From: Dehalococcoidia bacterium
GTDB taxonomy: Bacteria > Chloroflexota > Dehalococcoidia > GIF9 > AB-539-J10
Assembly (NCBI GenBank): GCA_030669525.1
Contig: DAOVDO010000030.1
Location: 1-8,726, forward strand
DNA length: 8,726 bases
Direction: 5' to 3'
Position numbers and translations under genes: made by a program. Shown here one piece after another: positions 1 to 5,762 of this stretch (the stretch's first letter is position 1; every line of letters begins with the position of its first letter). Below the pieces are notes generated by a model. That model did not search any database. It had not been told where the DNA came from and saw only the letters and a list, made by a program, of their open reading frames with translations.

Positions 1-2
1 AG

Positions 3-47
3 CACAATCTGAATGGCGTTGTTTTAGAGGAACTACTCATGGATTAA
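3..47 (+). CDS. possible C-terminal tail of an upstream gene (partial)
   Basis: The third frame stays open from the window edge to a TAA at 45-47 and would encode a tail ending in VVLEELLMD. Its composition is protein-like, but fourteen codons are too few to assign a family. The second frame is also open from the edge, to a TGA at 64-66, so the choice of frame is uncertain. No terminator hairpin follows before the next gene. Confidence 0.25.
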   Translation, partial: HNLNGVVLEELLMD

Positions 48-63
48 CTCGTATTAATACCTA

Positions 64-92
64 TTGACAAAGGAAAGGTAACATTGTAAGCT
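64..92 (+). promoter_or_regulatory. weak candidate promoter for the binding-protein gene
   Basis: A perfect TTGACA (64-69) is followed after 17 bp by TAAGCT (87-92), which matches only three positions of the -10 consensus. It lies about 140 bp upstream of the binding-protein start and points towards it. The -35 match is good and the -10 match is poor, so this is a guess. Confidence 0.25.
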
Positions 93-149
93 TAATCCCA
101 AGTAACCTGGAAATAGGTGATTTTGTGAGCGAAACAGTAGTTGGCATAC

Positions 150-170
150 AAGGAGGTGATGCCTATGTAG
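150..170 (+). promoter_or_regulatory. perfect Shine-Dalgarno in front of a start-stop (ATG-TAG) pair
   Basis: AAGGAGGTG (150-158) is an ideal ribosome binding site. It is followed at ideal spacing by ATG (165-167) and immediately by TAG (168-170). A second ATG at 159-161 gives only a three-codon frame ending at the same TAG. The 165 ATG is in frame with the real gene start at 231, but several stops lie between. It may be a minimal upstream ORF that loads or stalls ribosomes in the leader, or the relic of an older gene start. Confidence 0.35.
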
Positions 171-230
171 ACGCAATAAACAGGATAAACCTTTGTAGCT
201 CAAATATCTAAGGAAAGGAGAAATTATTTG

Positions 231-1628
231 ATGAAAAGATATCTTTTAATTCCAGTGGTGGTTGTTATGGTGATTGGACTGATTCTCGGTGGTTGTGCTA
301 AACCAGCACCAGCTCCAGCTCCAGCACCTGCACCAGCTCCAGCACCTGCACCTGCGCCAGCTCCGCCAGCAGGTCCAGACAATATTCTTATAGGTGCCGC
401 CGCACCGATGACAGGCATGTTTGCCGGCTTTGGTGCCGGCTGTACATTCGGTGTACAAGCTGCTATCGATGATGTCAACAAGCTGGGTGGAGTATATGTA
501 AAGGAATTCGACCGCAAAATACCTGTCAAGCTGGTAATCGTCGATGAGGAGAGCGACGCGGCAAAGGCACGTACCCTTTCTGAAAAGCTAGCCGTCGAGG
601 ATAAGGTACATGCCTTGTATTCATGCGATATGCCATGCTCGCTGCACGCTCCCACAGCTATGATAGCCGACCAGTATAAGATTCCCCACATCATTGGGGG
701 TGGTCCCCTGGAGCCCTGGCTTCATGGGTTGAGGGAGCCTAGCGACACAGGTTTTCCTTACACCTGGTTCACTGGCTTTGCTATAGCCACACCAGCTGCA
801 GCGGGGGATTTCCGGGACAAGGAAGGATATACCATAAGGGATACCTGGTTCGAGGAACTGGACATGTTCGCTGACCAGACCAACAAGGTAGCGGGGGTGT
901 TCGCCACAAATGAACCGGACGGTGTAGGCTGGTATGGATTGTTCCCGGGACTGTTAAAAGAGTATGGTTTAACGGTCATAGGTACTGACGAGAAACTGGG
1001 CTTGTTTAACCTTGACGCCACCGACCTTTCCCCAATAGTTAAGGAATGGCAGGATAATAACGTTGAAATACTATGGGGTAACTGTCCTGGTCCCAACTTC
1101 GGAACCTTGTGGAGGACATGTAACACCTTAGGCTTTCAGCCCAAGTTAGTTTCCGTCGGAAGGGCACCCCTGTTCTATATTGATGTTAACTCCTGGGGTG
1201 ACGAAAGTTTAAACCTGCCAAACGGCATCATGACAGAGATATGGTGGGCTCCGGAATATGGTAGTACTGGCATTGGAGGCACGACTCCTCAATCGCTGGC
1301 AGCCAGGTGGGATGAAGCAACCGGCGATCCAATAAACCGGGGTATCGGGCATGGCTATGCCCCAATGCAGGTCATATTCGATGCCATCGAAAGGGCGGGC
1401 ACGCTTGATGGTGAAGCGCTCAACAAAGCCATGGGGGAAACTGATATGTTGATGACAATTAATTATGAGGTGCTGTTTGACCCTGATACTCACTTCAGCC
1501 GATTTCCACTCTTCGTTGGCCAGTGGCGGAGGACTGACACACCGGAGGTATGGCAATGCCCGATAGTCTTCTCCAAGCACGACTTCCTGCAACCCGCTGC
1601 TGAGCCAATATTCCCCATGCCTTACTAA
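231..1628 (+). CDS. ABC transporter substrate-binding lipoprotein, branched-chain amino acid type (Peripla_BP_6)
   Basis: Predicted extracytoplasmic receptor of an ABC importer in the LivJ/LivK-like group; the ligand is unknown. The ATG at 231 is preferred over the TTG at 228 because AGGAAAGGAG (211-220) lies ten bases upstream of it. The 465-residue product has a signal peptide (basic residues 2-3, hydrophobic core about 5-19) and a lipobox LGGC with lipidation at Cys22. Ten Pro-Ala pairs (about residues 25-44) tether a type I periplasmic-binding fold. That fold begins with the family-typical ILIGAAAPMTG segment and continues with AAIDDVNKLGG and the VKLVIVDEESD strand. The mature domain is rich in tryptophan and aromatic residues. 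No permease or ATPase gene lies in the window, and a strong terminator follows at once, so it is transcribed alone or as the last gene of a unit. Such receptors act on amino acids but also on amides, aromatic acids and other small acids, so the ligand cannot be read from the sequence. Confidence 0.9.
   Translation: MKRYLLIPVVVVMVIGLILGGCAKPAPAPAPAPAPAPAPAPAPAPPAGPDNILIGAAAPMTGMFAGFGAGCTFGVQAAIDDVNKLGGVYVKEFDRKIPVKLVIVDEESDAAKARTLSEKLAVEDKVHALYSCDMPCSLHAPTAMIADQYKIPHIIGGGPLEPWLHGLREPSDTGFPYTWFTGFAIATPAAAGDFRDKEGYTIRDTWFEELDMFADQTNKVAGVFATNEPDGVGWYGLFPGLLKEYGLTVIGTDEKLGLFNLDATDLSPIVKEWQDNNVEILWGNCPGPNFGTLWRTCNTLGFQPKLVSVGRAPLFYIDVNSWGDESLNLPNGIMTEIWWAPEYGSTGIGGTTPQSLAARWDEATGDPINRGIGHGYAPMQVIFDAIERAGTLDGEALNKAMGETDMLMTINYEVLFDPDTHFSRFPLFVGQWRRTDTPEVWQCPIVFSKHDFLQPAAEPIFPMPY
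303..362 (+). repeat. Pro-Ala codon repeat with an 18-bp tandem duplication
   Basis: Ten consecutive Pro-Ala codon pairs encode the flexible linker after the lipidated cysteine. Inside them an 18-bp unit (CCAGCTCCAGCACCTGCA) occurs twice in perfect tandem at 315-332 and 333-350. The linker probably varies in length between strains by slippage or recombination. Confidence 0.85.
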
Positions 1629-1639
1629 TATAAACAAAG

Positions 1640-1678
1640 AAAATAGCCCTATCCCGAAATGGGGTAGGGCTATTTTTT
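1640..1678 (+). terminator. Rho-independent terminator, probably bidirectional
   Basis: Twelve bases after the binding-protein stop codon, 1640-1655 pairs with 1661-1676 to form a stem of about 16 bp with one G-T wobble and a GAAAT loop. A T run ends at 1678. On the opposite strand the stem is followed by TTTCTTTG, so it could also stop transcription of the minus-strand relic that ends at 1704. The GC-rich core (GCCCTATCCC against GGGGTAGGGC) makes it strong. Confidence 0.93.
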
Positions 1679-1703
1679 CAGCGTAAGTATTATATTAGCC
1701 TAT

Positions 1704-1988
1704 TTAAATCTTAGTTCGTTCGATACCAGCGAGCTTCTCAGCAAATCCTTTCTTATACTCAAGGTAAGACGGATTATAGAGCACCATTACGTACCCATAA
1801 GGTGGCCCTCCTCCCTGCCAGGTAGCTGCTCCATACAATCCACATACCCAGTTCCGCAGAAACCTGGTAATCCGCAGCCTCTTTTCTGCAGGAGCAGCAT
1901 CCTTAAGGTATTTCTTGATATACTCACTGGTCTCTGGATTCTACAACTCCTTCTCTGAAGGCAGGGTAATTACCAGTCCCCCACTTAC
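1704..1988 (-). pseudogene. C-terminal remnant of an HpaB-family (4-hydroxyphenylacetate 3-hydroxylase-like) flavoprotein
   Basis: On the minus strand the frame reads SGGLVITLPSEKEL, an in-frame TAG (1941-1943), then NPETSEYIKKYLKD and about 60 more residues to a TAA at 1704-1706. The GGLV-TLPSE segment, the NPET--YI-KYL segment and the final KKGFAEKLAGIE resemble the C-terminal domain of FADH2-dependent hydroxylases and 4-hydroxybutyryl-CoA dehydratase-like members of the HpaB family. Only about 90 of the usual 480 or so residues remain. No N-terminal part was found upstream on the minus strand to about 2400. The internal stop and the missing flavin and catalytic regions make it non-functional. 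It is joined in the same frame to a transposase fragment at about 1988. The family call rests on remembered consensus and was not searched. Confidence 0.7.
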
Positions 1989-2144
1989 ATCCTTATATCG
2001 TTTGTATATCCGCCGGCCTCGCTGGTAGCTTACCCTCGTCACCTCCGATGCCTCCCTTATAGTCATTGCCATCTCCCTCGCTCTGGACATCACCACCAAG
2101 CGGGAGCGTTCCTTCTGGCTCATAGCCAATGACCCTCCTCCCAT
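1989..2144 (-). pseudogene. N-terminal fragment of an IS transposase (HTH domain, ISNCY-like)
   Basis: The minus strand from the ATG at 2142-2144, or more naturally from the one at 2121-2123 (MSQKERSRL), encodes about 50 residues. The segment MTIREASEV--VSY-RGRRIYKRYK resembles the helix-turn-helix start of ISNCY-type transposases, which is normally followed by a GLVHR-RGR segment and a DDE catalytic core. Here the sequence passes directly into the HpaB remnant, so the whole catalytic part is missing. An AGGAGGTGCCTG stretch lies just upstream on the minus strand (about 2147-2158) and would be the ribosome binding site. It is a dead element fragment, probably left by insertion next to or into the hydroxylase gene and a later deletion. 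The IS family assignment is moderate. Confidence 0.65.
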
Positions 2145-2192
2145 TCAGGCACCTCCTTTCGAGATGCCTGTTCTTTACCACTTTTCTCGGAG

Positions 2193-2238
2193 AGAGGACA
2201 TTTCTATCGAGTTCCACAGAGGACATTACCATAGAGTT
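2193..2238. repeat. pair of 21-bp direct repeats at the presumed IS end
   Basis: AGAGGACATTTCTATCGAGTT (2193-2213) and a copy at 2218-2238 match at 18 of 21 positions and are offset by 25 bp. They lie between the transposase start and the outer edge of the relic, where repeated transposase-binding sites are expected. The motif GAGGACATT---AT-GAGTT is what I associate with ends of ISNCY-like elements. The outer tip probably lies near TGTCAA (minus strand, 2262-2267). Confidence 0.6.
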
Positions 2239-2241
2239 TCA

Positions 2242-2255
2242 ATACCATCTGGTAT
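2242..2255. promoter_or_regulatory. inverted repeat just upstream of the -35 box (possible operator)
   Basis: ATACCATCTGGTAT is a 14-bp inverted repeat with 6-bp arms and a 2-nt centre. It ends six bases before the TTGACA at 2262. The position suits an activator or repressor site, but it could equally be part of the IS terminus. The octamer ATACCATC recurs at 2673-2680, about 30 bases before the first operon gene. Confidence 0.3.
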
Positions 2256-2261
2256 AAATCC

Positions 2262-2290
2262 TTGACACGACTGACCCCTGTGGGTATACT
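2262..2290 (+). promoter_or_regulatory. near-consensus sigma-70 promoter facing the methyltransferase operon
   Basis: TTGACA (2262-2267), a 17-bp spacer and TATACT (2285-2290) match the housekeeping promoter consensus at 11 of 12 positions. Transcription would start near 2297 and run into the mttB-like operon after a leader of about 410 nt. The -35 hexamer appears to be the tip of the degenerate insertion sequence while the -10 lies outside it, as in IS-created outward promoters. No other strong promoter was noticed between here and 2707. Confidence 0.65.
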
Positions 2291-2296
2291 AAGACT

Positions 2297-2692
2297 AAGA
2301 TTAGACTCATTTAAACTAGGGTATCATATAATAAATCAATACACGAGTTCCAAATAAAGTGAGGAGGTGAAGTGTAGAGTTGTGGAATTAATGCCTTATC
2401 ATGGTGATATCTCTTATGTTGCTAACCATAATTATTTTATCCTCACTATCCCGTCATTATCTCAATCTGACACCTGACCTCCATTTACGAGACTAAATTT
2501 CCCCCTTTTTATTTTTCGCATCACGATTTAACGTCTCAGGAAATCAAAGAAAATGGAGGGAGAGATATTTTATGCCATTAAGAACTTCAAGGAGGCAGTT
2601 CTATATTGCTAAGGGTTGCGTGGAATACTGAAGTAGCAGAAGCGTTTGCACTTAGCAAACTTCAAACTTGCCATACCATCAATCCTATAAAT
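2297..2692 (+). other. long untranslated leader of the methyltransferase operon
   Basis: About 400 bases without a convincing gene. A good Shine-Dalgarno (AGGAGG, 2362-2367) precedes GTG-TAG, a start-stop pair at 2372-2377. A 31-codon frame (2382-2477) has its GTG too far from that site. A second purine-rich site (about 2555-2564) precedes a 19-codon frame starting MPLRTS at 2573, which is probably a relic. A 6-bp hairpin (GTTTGC 2644-2649 with GCAAAC 2655-2660) sits upstream of the mttB-like gene. I saw no cobalamin-riboswitch B12 box, no T-box and no terminator, although the T-rich stretch around 2497-2517 could destabilise a transcript. Confidence 0.4.
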
Positions 2693-2706
2693 AAGGAGTT
2701 TATTCC

Positions 2707-4161
2707 ATGGTCAAGACAAGAATGAGTCTCAGCGGAATAACAGGCGGCAGTTATAAGCCGCTATCAGAAGAATCTACTGATAGAATCCACGAGACAGTAC
2801 TGAGGATTTTCGAGGAGATAGGTATTGAAGTAAATTCTAACAATGCCCTTGATTTATTCAGGCATACCGATGCTAAGGTGGACCAACTGAATGGACGCGT
2901 ATCAATCCCGCGAGATATGGTAATGAACCTGGTCAGTAAGGCTCCATCCGAAATTATTTTACATGGAAGGGACAAGAAACACGATGTAATTCTGGGTGGC
3001 AGTAGAGTCTATGCGGGTACTGGAGGTACCGCTCTTAATGTCCTCGACAGAAATAACGGACTTAAAAGGGTAGCAACACTCAATGACCTGAAAGAACTAG
3101 CTAAGCTGGCGGATAGCCTGGATAATATTCACATCTTCATGCTGCCTATATATCCCAGCGATGTCCCAGTGGATAAAGTGGATATTAATCGCTTCTTTGC
3201 GGGTCTGGACAATTCCCGAAAGCATGTTATAGGTGGAGTATATACTCAGGAAGGCATAGACCAGGTTATAAAAATGGCTCAGATTATCGCCGGGTCTTCA
3301 CGTAAATTGCGAGAGAGACCCATAATATCCATGATAACCTGCAGCATAAGCCCCTTCAAGATTGATGCGAAATACGGCGACATGCTGGTGAACATAGCCA
3401 AGGCAGGCATTCCTGTCGTATGCCCTGCCGAGCCTCTCTGCGGAGCCACTGCTCCTGTAACCCTGGCTGGAACTTTGACTGTGCAAATTGTCGATTCCCT
3501 GGCCGGAGTGATAATTAGCCAGCTTGCTAATCCAGGCACTCCAGTTATCTTCGGTTCTGTAGCCAGCAGCACCAGCCTCCATGATTTGAAATACATCACA
3601 GGCTCCGTCGAAATGGGATTACTAAATGCTGCAGGCGCGCAAATGGCTCAATTTTATAATCTACCCTTTTATGCTACCGGGGGCATGACCGATTCCAATG
3701 TGATTGATGCCCAGTGTGGTTACGAATCCTCCATTACCGACCTTCTTTGTGCTCTGGCTGGCGCAAACTTCATCCACGATGCCGCCGGATTGATGGAGTT
3801 CGCACTCACTATGAGCTATGAAAAGCTCGTGATTGATAATGAAATATTGGGAATGGTACTGCGTGCCGTGAAAGGGATAGAGGTAAATGACGACACACTG
3901 GCGTTTGATGTAATCAAGGAGGTTGGCCCTGGTGGTCATTTTGTTTCCAGCAAGCACACAAGAAATCACATGCGTAACGAACACTATGAACCTACATTAA
4001 GCAACAGAAAACTTAGAGAAAGATGGGAGGAGCAGGGAAGTAAAGATACGTTTATGAGGGCAAAGGAACGAGTAGAAGAAATCTTAGGAAAACCAGGACA
4101 TAAGTTACCTGATTACATAAGAAACAGGATATTTACCAAGTTCCCCGAATTAATTGGCTGA
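2707..4161 (+). CDS. MttB-family corrinoid methyltransferase (trimethylamine methyltransferase-like, non-pyrrolysine), copy 1
   Basis: Predicted cytoplasmic TIM-barrel enzyme that transfers a methyl group from a methylated amine to the cobalt of a partner corrinoid protein (COG5598). The 484 residues match family length (about 480-500). Recognisable segments are RIFEEIGIEV (33-42), AGTGGTALNVLD (103-114), DINRFFAGLDNSRKH (159-173), PLCGATAPVTLAG (243-255), GTPVIFGSV (277-285), GGMTDSNVIDAQ (325-336) and CALAGANFIHDAAG (348-361). No TAG lies in frame and the stop is TGA, so it belongs to the non-pyrrolysine branch. The characterised member of that branch, MtgB, demethylates glycine betaine; relatives act on proline betaine, carnitine or butyrobetaine. 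The start is set by AAGGAG (2693-2698) eight bases before the ATG. The second copy follows after 50 bp and the corrinoid protein lies two genes down. The exact substrate is not predictable. Confidence 0.9.
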   Translation: MVKTRMSLSGITGGSYKPLSEESTDRIHETVLRIFEEIGIEVNSNNALDLFRHTDAKVDQLNGRVSIPRDMVMNLVSKAPSEIILHGRDKKHDVILGGSRVYAGTGGTALNVLDRNNGLKRVATLNDLKELAKLADSLDNIHIFMLPIYPSDVPVDKVDINRFFAGLDNSRKHVIGGVYTQEGIDQVIKMAQIIAGSSRKLRERPIISMITCSISPFKIDAKYGDMLVNIAKAGIPVVCPAEPLCGATAPVTLAGTLTVQIVDSLAGVIISQLANPGTPVIFGSVASSTSLHDLKYITGSVEMGLLNAAGAQMAQFYNLPFYATGGMTDSNVIDAQCGYESSITDLLCALAGANFIHDAAGLMEFALTMSYEKLVIDNEILGMVLRAVKGIEVNDDTLAFDVIKEVGPGGHFVSSKHTRNHMRNEHYEPTLSNRKLRERWEEQGSKDTFMRAKERVEEILGKPGHKLPDYIRNRIFTKFPELIG

Positions 4162-4211
4162 AAATTTATATTGAATTTTAACGATAACTTAAATATTCAG
4201 GAGTTTTGATA

Positions 4212-5762
4212 ATGCCCAGAGAGGGAATTCTAGTACCAAATCCATACGAAAGGATGACTAAAGAGCAAGTCGAACTAATCCATCATGCTTCGATGCAAAT
4301 CTTAAATGATCCAGGTATGCTCTCTTTCAATAGCGACGCTGCAGTGCTATTCCAGGCTAATGGCGCACAGGTTACATCGGTTCCCGATGACAACAGACCC
4401 TGCTGGCTGATAAAAATACCAGAGGAACTGGTTCTACATGCTATAGAGAGTGCGCCCAAAATAATCAAATTAGGCGCCAGAAATAAGGACAGTAGCCTGA
4501 TATTGAACGGTGAGGAGCCACGAGTATTTTTTGTCTCCGGTTCAGAAACCAATATCTGGCTTGATGTTATATTTGAACCTTATGTCAAGAAATCTGCTCA
4601 CAGCATTGAAATCCAGGTGCCCGAATTTCATCCACGGCGAGGAACTGTCCTTGACCTTTGCCTGGCTGCTCGCTTATGTGAACATCTGGAAAGCCTGGAT
4701 GCCTTTATCCGTCCTGTAAATATCCAGGATAAGGACATCACAGAAGATAATAAAGACGTCAACAAATTTTTTGCCTCGCTAAATAACACTACCAAGCATG
4801 TTATGGCAGGGTTAACCTCGCTAAAACAACTGGACAACATTGTCAAGATGGCGGAGATAGTAGCTGGTGGAGAGGAACAATTTAAAGAAAACCATGTCAT
4901 TTCCTTTATAACCTGTCTGGTCAAAAGCCCCCTTCAGTTTGTTGATGATACCACACAGACGCTAATCGAGATTTGCAGGAGAGGACTACCTGTAGCTGTC
5001 TCCGTTGCGCCTCAAGGCGGGACCACAGCTCCTATCAAGGAAGATGGCATTGTAGCTCAAATAAATGCCGAAATTTTGGCAGGTATAACCCTAAGTCAAC
5101 TGGTAAATAAGGGAACCCCGGTACTCTATGGAAGCGTCCCTGTGAGAGCCCGAATGGATAATTTACATGACTCCTACGGCGCCCCTGAATCGAGCCAATA
5201 TAATATTGACTGTGTCCAAATGGCTCGATTTTACAAGCTGCCCTGCTATTCTACCGCCGGTATTTGTGATGTGAAGATACCGGGGATTCAGTCCTCCTTA
5301 GAGAGGTTATTCTCAGACATCACAGTTACCCTAAGTGGGCCACAATACTTGCATTGTGCCTACGGACTGCTCGATAAAAACTCCATCTTCTGTCCTCTGC
5401 AAGCTGTTTTAGATGATGTCCATTTCCAAATGCTTAAATTCTTTATTAAGCCACCGCAAATAAATGAGCAGGAGCTCCCTGATACTTTAAAACAGATAAG
5501 AGAAGTAATGGGAACATCGCAGAAACTATATATTCACCATATTCGACATATGTTGCGTAGTGGGCAACTTTCACCACCTTACCCTTTCGAATCTGAAGGC
5601 TTGGAGGATAACGTGCTGGCGTTAGCTCACAAGAGAATGGAGAAGCTTCTATCACTACCTGTCGAGCATATCGACCCGGCTACTACCAAGAGAGTATTTG
5701 AAGAGATACCTGGAATATTGCCCAGACTGAATATATATGAAGGGAGAGAATATAATGTCTGA
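4212..5762 (+). CDS. MttB-family methyltransferase homologue, divergent copy 2
   Basis: Diverged paralogue of the preceding gene, 516 residues. The ATG at 4212 is chosen because AGGAG (4199-4203) lies eight bases away; the TTG at 4206 is too close to that site. Shared core segments include DVNKFFASLNNTTKH (182-196), VKMAEIVAGG (211-220), GGTTAPIKEDG (269-279), LVNKGTPVLYGSV (297-309) and QMARFYKLPCYSTAG (336-350). It differs from copy 1 by about 17 extra residues around 119-144. The segment that is ALAGANFIHDAAG in copy 1 reads TLSGPQYLHCAYG (373-385), and the following acidic motif is changed. There is no in-frame TAG, so no pyrrolysine. It overlaps the corrinoid protein gene by 8 bp, which suggests coupled translation. 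It may use a different methyl donor, form a hetero-oligomer with copy 1, or have lost methyl transfer for another role. Confidence 0.85.
   Translation: MPREGILVPNPYERMTKEQVELIHHASMQILNDPGMLSFNSDAAVLFQANGAQVTSVPDDNRPCWLIKIPEELVLHAIESAPKIIKLGARNKDSSLILNGEEPRVFFVSGSETNIWLDVIFEPYVKKSAHSIEIQVPEFHPRRGTVLDLCLAARLCEHLESLDAFIRPVNIQDKDITEDNKDVNKFFASLNNTTKHVMAGLTSLKQLDNIVKMAEIVAGGEEQFKENHVISFITCLVKSPLQFVDDTTQTLIEICRRGLPVAVSVAPQGGTTAPIKEDGIVAQINAEILAGITLSQLVNKGTPVLYGSVPVRARMDNLHDSYGAPESSQYNIDCVQMARFYKLPCYSTAGICDVKIPGIQSSLERLFSDITVTLSGPQYLHCAYGLLDKNSIFCPLQAVLDDVHFQMLKFFIKPPQINEQELPDTLKQIREVMGTSQKLYIHHIRHMLRSGQLSPPYPFESEGLEDNVLALAHKRMEKLLSLPVEHIDPATTKRVFEEIPGILPRLNIYEGREYNV

Noticed and set aside
303..362. 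Repetitive plus-strand DNA as a possible CRISPR or satellite array
   Set aside because: It is a low-complexity Pro-Ala coding repeat inside a lipoprotein linker, with no spacers.
224..694. Long minus-strand open frame opposite the binding-protein gene
   Set aside because: It is a shadow of the plus-strand gene. Its Gly-Ala run is the reverse reading of the Pro-Ala repeat, and it has no ribosome site.
2382..2477. 31-codon plus-strand frame starting GTG in the operon leader
   Set aside because: The nearest ribosome site is 14 bases from the GTG, the product matches nothing I recognise, and the frame is as short as expected by chance.
2297..2706. Cobalamin riboswitch before the corrinoid operon
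   Set aside because: I looked for the conserved B12 box and its flanking GCC-rich core and did not find them.
2586..2740. Open frame reading LRVAWNTEVAEAFALSKL across the start of the first mttB-like gene
   Set aside because: It resembles a protein for a few residues but has no start with a ribosome site, and it runs into the well-supported gene in another frame.
4161..4179. Inverted repeat AAAATT/AATTTT between the two mttB-like genes
   Set aside because: The stem has only six A-T pairs and no T run, so it is too weak for a terminator. The genes are best read as one transcript.
5737..5754. Upstream ATG at 5737 as the start of the corrinoid protein
   Set aside because: The ribosome site AGGGAG lies after it and is spaced correctly for the ATG at 5755.
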